The position numbers and the translations under genes are program-made. DNA of 33,839 nucleotides from UBA822 sp036336795. Lineage in GTDB: Bacteria; Gemmatimonadota; Gemmatimonadetes; Longimicrobiales; Gaopeijiaceae. Location of the stretch: assembly GCA_036336795.1 (NCBI GenBank), contig JAYZFL010000027.1, positions 1 through 33,839 of the forward strand. Direction: 5' to 3'. Each line of letters begins with the position of its first letter. The first letter of the stretch is position 1. The notes below the pieces were generated by a model. It did no database searches. It was not told where the DNA came from and saw nothing but the letters and a program-made list of their open reading frames with translations. Positions 24,398 through 33,272 of this stretch are shown one piece after another.

Positions 24398-26070
24398 AGA
24401 GGCAGGACTCTGGGTTCCTCCCTGACCATTGCCTCAGGACAGGACCGCAAGGTGATCACGTCCTGAGAACCATCCACAGATTCTAACCCGACCCCCTCCC
24501 CAATGATTCCTAAAATATCAGTTCGCAGGTCTCCCCTTCCAACGCTCACGAGACCGCAGAACGCCTCTGGATGTTGCCGGACCACGGCACCCACATAAGC
24601 GACCCCTAATCTGTCTACCCGGTCGAGCACTACGTACGATACACCACCGTCAGCAGCATCCCGGAAGAATCTCTCCGGATCGGTACTGAGCGGGTAGGTG
24701 CGGCTCGAAACTCCCGACAGTGTATAAAAAATCCTCGGCTTGCGGCTGAACACCGCCGAATCCTCCGGTGCGTTCTCACCAAGCCATCTAGCGGCAGCCA
24801 CTAACTGCCGAAAGCCCTCACCATAGCATGCGAACGGACCCGCCGTTTGCACAGCACGTCGACACTCATCAGCTCGACTGATCGAGTCTCCCCAGCTCTT
24901 GAGCGACGGTAATACGATCATTATGAGGGCCAGTGCGCCTGCAGCGACTGGCAGTCCCTTGTGAACGTGTCGAGCCCCCCGAAGCATTGTCTCTCCTGCA
25001 TAGAAGAGGACTAGGGGATAGAGAGGAAGCGCAAACCGATCTCCTGACCAAACTACCGGCCAAGCAAGGATGAGCCCGAAGTAAAGAGGAGCGAACAGCT
25101 CCGCCACTGTTACGCTATTCCGCACTCGAAGCGTCCATCCGATAACTGCCGTCATCATAACGACCAGACCGAGTACACCGAGTACCGGACCAGATCCCGA
25201 GGTCAGGCCGGCCGGGATGTGAGTGAAAACATACCCCTGGAGGTTTTCTACGAGCCTCGTAAACAGATCTCCGATCCCTGCTCTCCCGAGGTCCGGCTGG
25301 TAGGGATCGATCATCCAAAACTCCGAGATATACTGAGGATCTCCAATCGCGCGCGCCCGCAGCCACCACGCTAGGCTCGGAATGAGTACCGCGACCGTGA
25401 ATCCGGCAAGAGCTCTCCACTGACGCCCGACCCAAAGTGCCCCGCCAACCGCAAGAACTAGAGGGAGCCCAGCCGTCCGTGTGAAAGTCGCTAGGACAGC
25501 TGCCAGAGAGCCGGCTATGACCCATTTCCACCCACCATCGTGATATTCGGAGCGATGGAAAGCCCAAAGACATGCGTACGTCAAGGCCAGGAACAATGGA
25601 TCAGATAGAATCCAGCTCGCAGACGAAAGGAAGGCAGGCGAGAAGGCCAGAACGAGGGCTACCCCAATGGCGAGACCTGCTCCATGGCGATCGCGGATCC
25701 ACCCAAAGGAGAGGACGACGGCGGTTGTGACTAAAAGTGCGGAAAGCACCTTAAACGTAAACCAAGCCTCCACTCCAAGTAGCATGGCCACTGCCAATAG
25801 GGCGGGATAGAGCGGAGGATACTTCGTGTGGGGAGGGGTCGCCGGATCCCACAGTTCGACGAATCCGGATCCTGTAGCCATGGAGTGGGCGAGTGAGAGA
25901 TATCCTGCGTTGTCTCCACCGTTGTGAGGCGCGGGACTGATAGAGGGGAGAACAATCGTGAGGTGTACCAGTGCCACCACCATTAGGACAGCCGACTTCG
26001 GAAAACCGCAGGCCGACCACTGGGGCCTCGGCGACTCCTCAGGTACCTTGCTCCGGGAGACCTCCTTCAC
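24352..26070 (-). CDS. PMT/GT39-type membrane glycosyltransferase
   Basis: 572 residues with about ten membrane segments. The first loop holds GGDNAGYLSLAHSM, the acidic site of GT-C (PMT/ArnT/GT39-like) enzymes that transfer a sugar from a polyprenyl-phosphate donor on the outer face of the inner membrane. It is followed by HTKYPPLYPALLA, another conserved GT-C loop. The C-terminal 150 residues form a periplasmic globular domain. The start is GTG 26070, which overlaps the anmK stop (GTGA) and follows AGGAGGAGGG; the frame open further upstream lies inside anmK. It is the last gene of murQ-anmK-GT39. Donor and acceptor are unknown. Confidence 0.85.
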   Translation of the reverse strand: MKEVSRSKVPEESPRPQWSACGFPKSAVLMVVALVHLTIVLPSISPAPHNGGDNAGYLSLAHSMATGSGFVELWDPATPPHTKYPPLYPALLAVAMLLGVEAWFTFKVLSALLVTTAVVLSFGWIRDRHGAGLAIGVALVLAFSPAFLSSASWILSDPLFLALTYACLWAFHRSEYHDGGWKWVIAGSLAAVLATFTRTAGLPLVLAVGGALWVGRQWRALAGFTVAVLIPSLAWWLRARAIGDPQYISEFWMIDPYQPDLGRAGIGDLFTRLVENLQGYVFTHIPAGLTSGSGPVLGVLGLVVMMTAVIGWTLRVRNSVTVAELFAPLYFGLILAWPVVWSGDRFALPLYPLVLFYAGETMLRGARHVHKGLPVAAGALALIMIVLPSLKSWGDSISRADECRRAVQTAGPFACYGEGFRQLVAAARWLGENAPEDSAVFSRKPRIFYTLSGVSSRTYPLSTDPERFFRDAADGGVSYVVLDRVDRLGVAYVGAVVRQHPEAFCGLVSVGRGDLRTDILGIIGEGVGLESVDGSQDVITLRSCPEAMVREEPRVLPLYSASRLPILTLSSP

Positions 26071-27233
26071 CGCCCTCCTCCTGGCGTTAATGTACCTAGG
26101 ACCCGCGCGCCATCCGCACCCGTTGCGGAAGGAATGTTGCCGGCAATTCCATGGATATGGGCCCATGCGAGAACCGCGAAGGCAAGAGCTTCCCGCGCGT
26201 CAGGATTGACTCCGAGCTCTCCTCCATCCTTCAAGGGCACCCCATCAAGCTCACTTTCAATAGCATCGACGAGCACCGGATTGTGTGCGCCACCCCCCAT
26301 CAGGTAAATCTCGTCCACACCTTTGGGGAGAACCCAGCGTCGATACGCACCACCGATCGTCCGGGCCGTCAGGACCGTCAGGGTGGCGACTAAATCGCAC
26401 CATTTCTGCCCCTCTGAGCCCGGCGTCAACCCCTGGGTGACCTGATCCAGGAATGCCCGCCCAAAGTGTTCTCGACCCGTCGACTTGGGTGGTTCTTTCC
26501 CGAAGAAATCGTCCTCCATGAGTCCCTGGAGGAGTGATTCGTCTAGGTTGCCTTTCCGTGCCAACGCACCATCAATGTCGAACTTCCATCTACCGGCGGT
26601 AGCGAGTCTCACAGCTTCATCGATGAGCACGATCCCCGGTCCCGTGTCAAAGGCAAGCACGGGCTCTGTGGAATTGAGTGGGGGGAGCCACGTAACGTTC
26701 GCCATACCTCCGAGGTTTTGGAGAGCACGTCTAAGCTTTGGCGAAGAAAAAAGGAGGCGGTCAGGTCTGGCTACAAGAGGTGCGCCCTGGCCACCCGCAG
26801 CAACATCTCTACTGCGAAAGTCACTTACGACAGGAATATTCGTCCGCTCAGCAAGCGTGGCGGCATCGCCCAGTTGTAACGTGGCACCAGGATGGGGGCC
26901 CGACGGAGGTTCGTGCCAAACTGTCTGGCCGTGGGATCCGATCGCCGTGATATTTGAGCTCTCGATGCCAACAGATTGGCACAGGTCGAGGACAGCCGCC
27001 GCGAGCCATTCGCCGATGATCACATTGAGCCGGCACAGCAACTCCGGTGTACCACGCTCGATAGCGTCCAGCAGCATCTCACGGCTCGCAGAATCGTATG
27101 GAGTAGTGGTGAAAGCCTCGAGGTTCCAGGAGAAGTTCTCCTCCGTGGCACCCTCGATCCGCACTAAGACGGCGTCGACGCCGTCCAGCGAGGTCCCGGA
27201 CATGAGACCCACGAAGAAGCCTCTTTCTCTCAC
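26067..27233 (-). CDS. anmK: Anhydro-N-acetylmuramic acid kinase
   Basis: 388 residues. Hydrolyses the 1,6-anhydro ring of anhydro-MurNAc and phosphorylates it to MurNAc-6-phosphate during cell-wall recycling. Seen: LMSGTSLDGVDAVLV at the N-terminus (ATP site), GSHGQTVWHEP, QLGDAATLAERTNIPVVSDFRSRD, NLGGMANVTWLP, DTGPGIVLIDEA and MGGGAHNP. Start GTG 27233 overlaps the murQ stop (GTGA), and its own stop overlaps the GT39 start in the same way. The product is the direct substrate of MurQ. Confidence 0.97.
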   Translation of the reverse strand: MRERGFFVGLMSGTSLDGVDAVLVRIEGATEENFSWNLEAFTTTPYDSASREMLLDAIERGTPELLCRLNVIIGEWLAAAVLDLCQSVGIESSNITAIGSHGQTVWHEPPSGPHPGATLQLGDAATLAERTNIPVVSDFRSRDVAAGGQGAPLVARPDRLLFSSPKLRRALQNLGGMANVTWLPPLNSTEPVLAFDTGPGIVLIDEAVRLATAGRWKFDIDGALARKGNLDESLLQGLMEDDFFGKEPPKSTGREHFGRAFLDQVTQGLTPGSEGQKWCDLVATLTVLTARTIGGAYRRWVLPKGVDEIYLMGGGAHNPVLVDAIESELDGVPLKDGGELGVNPDAREALAFAVLAWAHIHGIAGNIPSATGADGARVLGTLTPGGGR

Positions 27234-28144
27234 TCGTCAGTACCTTCGGTGAGATCCCCGATCACACGAGCCAGGACTCCATCTGTTTCATCCAGCAACC
27301 TACGTGCCTCGCCTGCTGTGACGCGGCAATCACCCATGATCAGCGCCGTCTTCACATGTCCATCCGCGGCCTGGAGCAGATCGGATGCCCGGGAGCGATC
27401 CAGGCCAAGGGTCTTCATTAGGATACGCTCACCGCGGTCCTGAAGCTTCTTGCATGTCGCTTGGAGATCCACCATCAGGTTACCGAACACCTTCCCTATC
27501 CTGATCATGGAACCAGTCGTGATGATGTTAAGAATCATTTTTGTCGCCGTCCCAGCCTTCATCCGGGTCGATCCGGTGACGACTTCCGGTCCAACCAGCG
27601 GTGCGATTATCACGTCATGTTCATCCACGAGAGCTGGCCAAGGGTGAGTGCAAAGCAAAAATCCGGTGTGGGCACCAAGGGCACGCGCCCGAGACAAAGC
27701 ACCATGTACGAACGGCGTCGTCCCCGACGTGGCGATCCCCAGAACAAAGTCATTTGACCCCACCTTTCGATCGTCTATAGCAGCTGCCCCGTCCGCCGGA
27801 TCGTCCTCCGCTCCCTCCTGAGAGCACACAAGGGCGTCATATCCCCCTGCAATAATCCCCTGCACCATAGACGGGTCCGACCCGAAGGTTGGGGGTATTT
27901 CGGCCGCATCCAAAACCCCCAGTCGTCCTGATGTACCTGCACCCACATAGATGAGCCGTCCACCCGCACGGAAGGCATCGACCACCAGATCAACCGCTCG
28001 AGCAATGGCGAGCCGTTCCTCACCTACGGCCGCAGCAACCACACGGTCTTCCGCATTCACCAGATCGACCAACTCAAGAGAAGAGAGCGTGTCGATCGCG
28101 GAGGAACGCGGATTCCTCTGTTCTGTCAGTCGGTCGTCAAGCAT
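27230..28144 (-). CDS. murQ: N-acetylmuramic acid 6-phosphate etherase
   Basis: 304 residues, SIS-domain lyase that splits MurNAc-6-phosphate into GlcNAc-6-phosphate and D-lactate. Seen: LTEQRNPRSSAIDTLS near the start, YVGAGTSGRLGVLDAAEIPPTF, the GGYDALVCSQEGAEDD stretch, LGIATSGTTPFV, the PEVVTGSTRMKAGTATKMILN block and the C-terminal HVKTALIM region. ATG 28144 has AGAGGGA upstream. First gene of murQ-anmK-GT39, divergent from the M20 gene. Confidence 0.97.
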   Translation of the reverse strand: MLDDRLTEQRNPRSSAIDTLSSLELVDLVNAEDRVVAAAVGEERLAIARAVDLVVDAFRAGGRLIYVGAGTSGRLGVLDAAEIPPTFGSDPSMVQGIIAGGYDALVCSQEGAEDDPADGAAAIDDRKVGSNDFVLGIATSGTTPFVHGALSRARALGAHTGFLLCTHPWPALVDEHDVIIAPLVGPEVVTGSTRMKAGTATKMILNIITTGSMIRIGKVFGNLMVDLQATCKKLQDRGERILMKTLGLDRSRASDLLQAADGHVKTALIMGDCRVTAGEARRLLDETDGVLARVIGDLTEGTDE

Positions 28145-28194
28145 GGTAAGCTAGTTCCCTCTAAAGGGCGGTCGGAGAAAGCGCGTGCGTCTTC

Positions 28195-28248
28195 TTGCGA
28201 CAGTGCTCCTAGCTGGACAAGCTAACCTTGATATTTTTGCGACAGCAA
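28195..28248. promoter_or_regulatory. Candidate operator: TTGCGACAG direct repeat
   Basis: TTGCGACAG is found twice, at 28195-28203 and 28237-28245, 42 bases apart (four helical turns). The second copy extends to the palindrome TTGC-gaca-GCAA (28237-28248). Both are in the 133-base divergent region between murQ and the M20 gene, so one regulator could serve both units. Confidence 0.35.
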
Positions 28249-28277
28249 CCAAAGACACATAACCGGACCTGATAACG

Positions 28278-29486
28278 TTGAACCTTCTCGAACGAGCTCA
28301 CTCCATCGCTCCTGAGCTAATCGCGATTCGCCGGGACCTCCACCGGCACCCCGAGCTAGCCTTTGAAGAGGTCCGGACAGCCGGCATCGTTGCACAGGAA
28401 ATGGAGGCGCTTGGCTGCGATGTCCGAACCGGTGTCGGCCGAACCGGTGTCGTGGCCGACCTCGACGCCGGCCACGGCCCCGTCGTCGCTTTGCGGGCCG
28501 ACATGGACGCACTACCGATTCTGGAAGAAAACAAGCACGATTACGTCTCCACGACTCCGGGTGTGATGCACGCTTGTGGCCACGACGGTCACGTAGCCGG
28601 GCTTATCGGCGCCGCGCGACTCCTGGCGTTAGAGCGGGACGCGGGATTGCTCCCTCCGGGCCGCATTCGCTTTCTCTTCCAACCTTCGGAAGAGAGCACA
28701 GACGAGGATGGCTTGAGCGGTGCGATGCGCATGGTCTCCGAAGGAGCCATGCAGGGTGTGGATGCGGTGGTAGGTCTCCATCTCGGCGGACCTCTACCCT
28801 CAGGAAAACTCTTCTTCGCCCCAGGGCCAATCATGGCCGGTGCTGAGGAGGTTCAAGTTGAAGTCCGAGGGAAGAGTAGCCATGCGGCTCTTCCAAGTGC
28901 CGGCGTGGACGCACTGGTCCTCGCCGCTCAGGGAATTGTCACAGTTCAGCAAGCAGTGTCTCGGGGCCTTTCACCAATGGAATCTGGTGTCGTCACCTTC
29001 GGTCGAATCGAAGGTGGTACAGCCACTAACGTCATAGCGGACCGCGTAACGCTGGAGGGTACAATCCGCTTTTTCTCAGAGGACGTACGTGAGCGGCTAC
29101 ATCGTAACCTGAAAGCCTCTTTCAAAATGCTCGAGACTCTGGGGGCCCAAGTGACGGTGGACATAGGTCCAGGCTATCTCCCGGTGATCAACGATGCTCG
29201 GATCACGAAATGCGTTCAGGCCGCAGCTCTTGATTTGGTGGGTGAGGATAACGTCTTTCCCATTCAACCTATGACGTTCGCTGAGGATTTTTCTTTCCTG
29301 GCAAGAGAAGCTCCCGGGACATTTTTTTGGCTCGGCGCAGCACTTCCGCAGCCACGTATGCACCATGAAGCAACCTTCGACATCGATGAATCAGCTCTTC
29401 CGATTGGCGCCGCGGCACTCGCGGCGGGCGCAGTTCGACTACTCAGGGAGATCGCTGAAGCCCCCGACAGTGCAGAGGACAGATAG
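28278..29486 (+). CDS. M20D amidohydrolase (N-acyl amino acid or peptide deacylase)
   Basis: 402 residues. Dinuclear metallo-hydrolase of the hippurate/IAA-amino-acid hydrolase group. Ligand motifs: LHRHPELAFEE, ALRADMDALPI, HACGHDGH, QPSEES, the lid domain with SSHAALPSAGVDAL, GGTATNVIADRV and the final PRMHHEATFDID. Typical reaction: removal of an acyl group from an amino acid or dipeptide. No signal peptide, so cytosolic. Start TTG 28278 is the first in-frame start; the ribosome site is weak. The ggt gene begins directly after its TAG. Confidence 0.93.
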   Translation: MNLLERAHSIAPELIAIRRDLHRHPELAFEEVRTAGIVAQEMEALGCDVRTGVGRTGVVADLDAGHGPVVALRADMDALPILEENKHDYVSTTPGVMHACGHDGHVAGLIGAARLLALERDAGLLPPGRIRFLFQPSEESTDEDGLSGAMRMVSEGAMQGVDAVVGLHLGGPLPSGKLFFAPGPIMAGAEEVQVEVRGKSSHAALPSAGVDALVLAAQGIVTVQQAVSRGLSPMESGVVTFGRIEGGTATNVIADRVTLEGTIRFFSEDVRERLHRNLKASFKMLETLGAQVTVDIGPGYLPVINDARITKCVQAAALDLVGEDNVFPIQPMTFAEDFSFLAREAPGTFFWLGAALPQPRMHHEATFDIDESALPIGAAALAAGAVRLLREIAEAPDSAEDR

Positions 29487-31256
29487 ATGAACTGGACGCG
29501 ACGGAATCCCTCCAGACTGACCGGCGGTTTTGGCCGAATACTCACACTGGCACTCTCCGTGGCGGCCTGCTCACAAGCCCCAACGGAGAGATCCGAAGGG
29601 CCGATCTCCTTCCCCGATACATGGCGATACACATCGGACGAAGCACCCGTAACGGCCGATCACGCCATGGTCGTGAGCACAGATCTCTACGCGAGTAGAG
29701 TAGGCGCGCGCATCATGCAAGAAGGGGGTAATGCGGTGGACGCGGCGATCGCGGTGTCCATGGCCCTAGCCGTCGTGAATCCCGAGGCCGGAAATATCGG
29801 CGGCGGCGGATTCATGGTAGTCCGAATGGCCGACGGAACGAGTGCTGCCCTTGACTACAGAGAAAAAGCGCCATTCCGCGCCTCTCAAGATATGTTTCTC
29901 GATCCCGACGGGAATTCGACAGACAAGTCCTTGGTTGGACATCTGGCAGTCGGAGTTCCCGGCACGGTCATGGGGATGTGGGAGGCGCACCGCCGATTCG
30001 GATCCCTGCCGTGGAAAAATTTGCTTGAGCCTGCAGTGGTACTGGCCGACGGTTTCGAGGTCCACCATCGCTTTCGACGTAACCTGGTGAATTCAGAAGA
30101 GGGGATCCGCCTCTTCGCCACGACGGCCTCGACCTTTCTCCCGGACGGCCACATCCCGGAAATCGGAGAAGTGTTCAGCCAACCGGAACTCGCGGAGACC
30201 CTTCGGAGAATTCGTGATCACGGTGCCGACGGCTTTTACCGAGGAGAGACGGCCGACCGGATCGTCGCTGAAATGGAGCAGGGTGGTGGAATTATTTCAC
30301 GCGATGACCTGGAAGCTTATACCGCCGCCTGGCGAGATCCAATTGAGTTTACGTATCGGGGCTTTACCGTTTTGTCGATGCCCCCGTCGTCATCCGGTGG
30401 AGCCACGATGGCCGAGATGGCAAACATCATGGAGAAATACGACCTCGGCTCGTATAAATGGCACTCGGTCGACATGGTGCACCTGCTGGCCGAGTCGTCG
30501 CGACGATCCTTCTCGGATCGTAACGAATATCTGGCAGATCCGGACTTCGTGGACATGCCCCTTGAGCGGATGACGTCCAAGAGTTACGCCGAGTTCCGGG
30601 GCTCCGATATCACAGATCGCGCCACCCCTTCATCTGAAGTTGGCCCTGGACTCGAACCACCTCACGAAGGCGAGCACACGACGCACTATTCGGTGGTCGA
30701 TAGCTCCGGCAACGCGGTGTCAGTCACCACGACAATCAACTCCTGGTTCGGGAGTAAAGTAACGGTACGGGGTGCGGGGTTCATACTAAACAACGAGATG
30801 GATGACTTCGCGACTAAGCCGGGAAGCCCCAATCAGTATGGGTTGGTACAAGGAACGAACAACGCTGTGGGACCGGGAAAACGGATGCTTTCTGCCATGA
30901 CCCCTTCGGTCGTCACGGATCCCAATGGGGAACTCTTTTTCGTCACCGGCACGCCTGGTGGTCCCACGATTATCACGACGGTGTTCCAGATGATTATCAA
31001 CGTTGTCGATTACGGAATGAATGTTGTACAGGCGGTCAACGCTCCCCGTGTCCACCACCAGCACCTACCCGACCAAATCTTCTTCGAGCAGGGCGGCTTG
31101 AGGGTGGGAGTGGTGACGGCCTTGGAGGCAAAGGGCCATAAGGTGGTAGAACGGTCCGGAGTCTCGGGTGACGCACAATCCATCATGATCATGCCGGATG
31201 GCACGCTCCAGGCCGCTTCGGACCCACGCCGGGGAGGAGCGGCCGTGGGGTGGTGA
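29487..31256 (+). CDS. ggt: Gamma-glutamyltransferase, lipoprotein form
   Basis: 589 residues. Hydrolyses or transfers the gamma-glutamyl group of glutathione and similar peptides in the envelope. Lipoprotein signal with lipobox SVAAC (Cys28). The proenzyme autocleavage site is visible: the nucleophile Thr398 begins TTHYSVVD and would be the N-terminus of the small subunit. Other family blocks: GGNAVDAAIAVSMAL, NIGGGGFMVV, YREKAP, TTTINSWFG, NNEMDDF, MLSAMTPSVV and GTPGGPTI. Start ATG directly after the M20 stop. Lipid anchoring replaces the soluble periplasmic signal of E. coli GGT. Confidence 0.96.
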   Translation: MNWTRRNPSRLTGGFGRILTLALSVAACSQAPTERSEGPISFPDTWRYTSDEAPVTADHAMVVSTDLYASRVGARIMQEGGNAVDAAIAVSMALAVVNPEAGNIGGGGFMVVRMADGTSAALDYREKAPFRASQDMFLDPDGNSTDKSLVGHLAVGVPGTVMGMWEAHRRFGSLPWKNLLEPAVVLADGFEVHHRFRRNLVNSEEGIRLFATTASTFLPDGHIPEIGEVFSQPELAETLRRIRDHGADGFYRGETADRIVAEMEQGGGIISRDDLEAYTAAWRDPIEFTYRGFTVLSMPPSSSGGATMAEMANIMEKYDLGSYKWHSVDMVHLLAESSRRSFSDRNEYLADPDFVDMPLERMTSKSYAEFRGSDITDRATPSSEVGPGLEPPHEGEHTTHYSVVDSSGNAVSVTTTINSWFGSKVTVRGAGFILNNEMDDFATKPGSPNQYGLVQGTNNAVGPGKRMLSAMTPSVVTDPNGELFFVTGTPGGPTIITTVFQMIINVVDYGMNVVQAVNAPRVHHQHLPDQIFFEQGGLRVGVVTALEAKGHKVVERSGVSGDAQSIMIMPDGTLQAASDPRRGGAAVGW

Positions 31257-31272
31257 GCACCATCACCACTTG

Positions 31273-33096
31273 ATGAACGAGTTCCGCACAGTCCTTCCGT
31301 ACTTCCGGCCCTACAGAAAGGCGCTTGCAGCTGGACTCTGCTTGGTGGTGACCACCAACCTGTTCACAGTTGTAAGCCCCTACCTCATCAAGCTTGCCAT
31401 CGACGGTCTCGGTGATCCGAGTGTCACCCGCACGCAGATCAATATCTATGCCCTTTTTATTATCGTGACAGCCCTATTCGGTGGAGCAGCAAAGTATGGG
31501 ATGCGGGAGCTTTTGAACGGGCTCAGTCGCCGCATCGAATGCGATCTTAGAAATGACTTCTTCGCACATCTACTCCGACTCGACGCCGGTTTCTATGGAG
31601 CGACCAGAACTGGCGACCTCATGGCTCGCGCCACTAACGACACCTTGGCCGTTCGAATGGCGACAGGACCAGCGGTCATGTACGCCGTCAATACCTTCAT
31701 AAGCTTCATCCTTGCACTCGGTTTCATGCTCTGGATCAGTCCAAAGCTAACGCTCTATGCGATGATTCCGATGGTGGCTCTTCCACCGGTGGTCTTGGCT
31801 TTCTCCAGAGTGATCCACAGCCGTTTCGAGAGAATCCAGGACCAGTTTTCGACCCTCTCGACCATGGTGCAGGAGAACTTGACCGGTATGCGTATCGTAA
31901 GGGCTTATGTCCAGGAGAGGGCCCAGGCAAGAAGCTTCGACAAGCTGAACCTTGATTACATGGGGCGAAACATGAGCCTTGTGAAACTGGCCGGCCTCTT
32001 CCACCCGATTCTGGCACTTTTCTCCGGAACGGGTATGGTGATCGTGTTGTGGCTCGGCAGCCTCGAGGTGATCGCAGGGCGAATCACGTTGGGCGCTTTC
32101 GTCGCGTTCGGAATCTATGTGGCCCTTCTGGTATGGCCGCTGATTGCGCTTGGGTGGGTCGTGAACCTTTTCCAGAGAGGTGCTGCAAGCATGGCGCGAC
32201 TGAACAAGATCTTCGATAACGAGCCTGTCATTCGGGCACCGAACAAGCCCGTGCACATCAATTTCCCACAGGGCGCGGTTGAGTTCCGAGACGTCGCGTT
32301 CCGGTATCCGAGCACCGATCGCTTGGTCCTCAAGGAGGTATCCTTCGTGGCTAAGCCAGGTCAGACCGTTGCAATCGTGGGCCCAACCGGGTCTGGCAAG
32401 ACCACACTCATCTCTCTGATCCCCCGTGTCCATGACGTCACGTCGGGGCGTGTGTCGGTCGACGGCATTGACGTCTCGAAACTGGATCCGAAGGAGCTTC
32501 GATCTCTGATCGGGTTCGTCCCTCAAGACCCTTTCCTGTTCTCAGCAACCATCGAGGAGAACATCGGACTGGGCCGCCAGGGCGATGAGTGGCCACACGA
32601 GGAGCGCCGAACTCACGATGCCCTCGAGGGGCCCATGGAGGATCCCGATGAAATCGTGGCCGAAGCTGCTCAGGTGGCTCAGCTCCATGATTCAATTCAG
32701 GACTTCCCCCAAGGTTGGAGGACATTCCTCGGAGAGCGCGGGATCAACCTGTCCGGAGGTCAGAAGCAACGGACGACCCTGGCTCGAGCCGTGGCACGCG
32801 ATCCGAAGATTCTTATACTCGATGATGCGTTGAGCTCCGTAGACACTCATACCGAGGCTAATATTCTCACGGACCTGGAAAAGGTAATGAAAGGACGTAC
32901 ATCCTTCATTGTCAGTCACCGTGTGTCCGCAGTGATGAACGCCGACCTCATTCTAGTGCTTGAAGATGGTCGAATTGTCGAGCGGGGCAGGCACGAGGAC
33001 CTGATATCGCGCGCTGGGTCTTACGCGACTTTGCTACGTCGTCAGATGCTGGAAGAGGACATCGAGGGGAGTTTGGTGAGGACCACCGAAGACTAA
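31273..33096 (+). CDS. ABC exporter half-transporter (MdlA-like), fused membrane and ATPase domains
   Basis: 607 residues from ATG 31273. Six membrane helices (about 1-310) are followed by an ATPase domain: Walker A GPTGSGKTT (370-378), Q-loop Gln418, signature LSGGQ (493-497), Walker B ILILDD with Asp517, and the H-loop SHRVS. Residue 518, normally the catalytic Glu, is Asp, as in the degenerate half of heterodimeric exporters such as MdlA/YheI. The Q-loop-to-signature distance (75 residues) is about 20 longer than usual because of an acidic insert (GRQGDEWPHEERRTHD). The frame extends back to 31198 inside ggt, but homology begins at MNEFRTVLPYFRPYRK. No partner half is adjacent; the next gene is convergent. 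Confidence 0.93.
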   Translation: MNEFRTVLPYFRPYRKALAAGLCLVVTTNLFTVVSPYLIKLAIDGLGDPSVTRTQINIYALFIIVTALFGGAAKYGMRELLNGLSRRIECDLRNDFFAHLLRLDAGFYGATRTGDLMARATNDTLAVRMATGPAVMYAVNTFISFILALGFMLWISPKLTLYAMIPMVALPPVVLAFSRVIHSRFERIQDQFSTLSTMVQENLTGMRIVRAYVQERAQARSFDKLNLDYMGRNMSLVKLAGLFHPILALFSGTGMVIVLWLGSLEVIAGRITLGAFVAFGIYVALLVWPLIALGWVVNLFQRGAASMARLNKIFDNEPVIRAPNKPVHINFPQGAVEFRDVAFRYPSTDRLVLKEVSFVAKPGQTVAIVGPTGSGKTTLISLIPRVHDVTSGRVSVDGIDVSKLDPKELRSLIGFVPQDPFLFSATIEENIGLGRQGDEWPHEERRTHDALEGPMEDPDEIVAEAAQVAQLHDSIQDFPQGWRTFLGERGINLSGGQKQRTTLARAVARDPKILILDDALSSVDTHTEANILTDLEKVMKGRTSFIVSHRVSAVMNADLILVLEDGRIVERGRHEDLISRAGSYATLLRRQMLEEDIEGSLVRTTED

Positions 33097-33272
33097 GAAA
33101 TCCGTCTCCTCCGTCCGAGCTTCGCGAATCAGTGCTAACCTAACTGAGAGGATCGGCGACTCAGGCGGGGCCCGCACGTATACACGATTCTCCGATTACG
33201 ATCCTGGGTTAACGCCCAGAAAATATCTCCACGTGTAGCTTACTCTGTGGGTGACCGAGGTCAGGGGGGGAG

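Noticed and set aside
31747..32526. 259-codon minus-strand ORF inside the ABC exporter
   Set aside because: It is a shadow of a strongly conserved ABC transporter frame and shows no domain or start signal.
33215..33235. CTGGG-ttaacg-CCCAG as terminator of the ABC exporter gene
   Set aside because: Five-pair stem followed by AAAATATC rather than T on the plus strand; it does not qualify in either direction.
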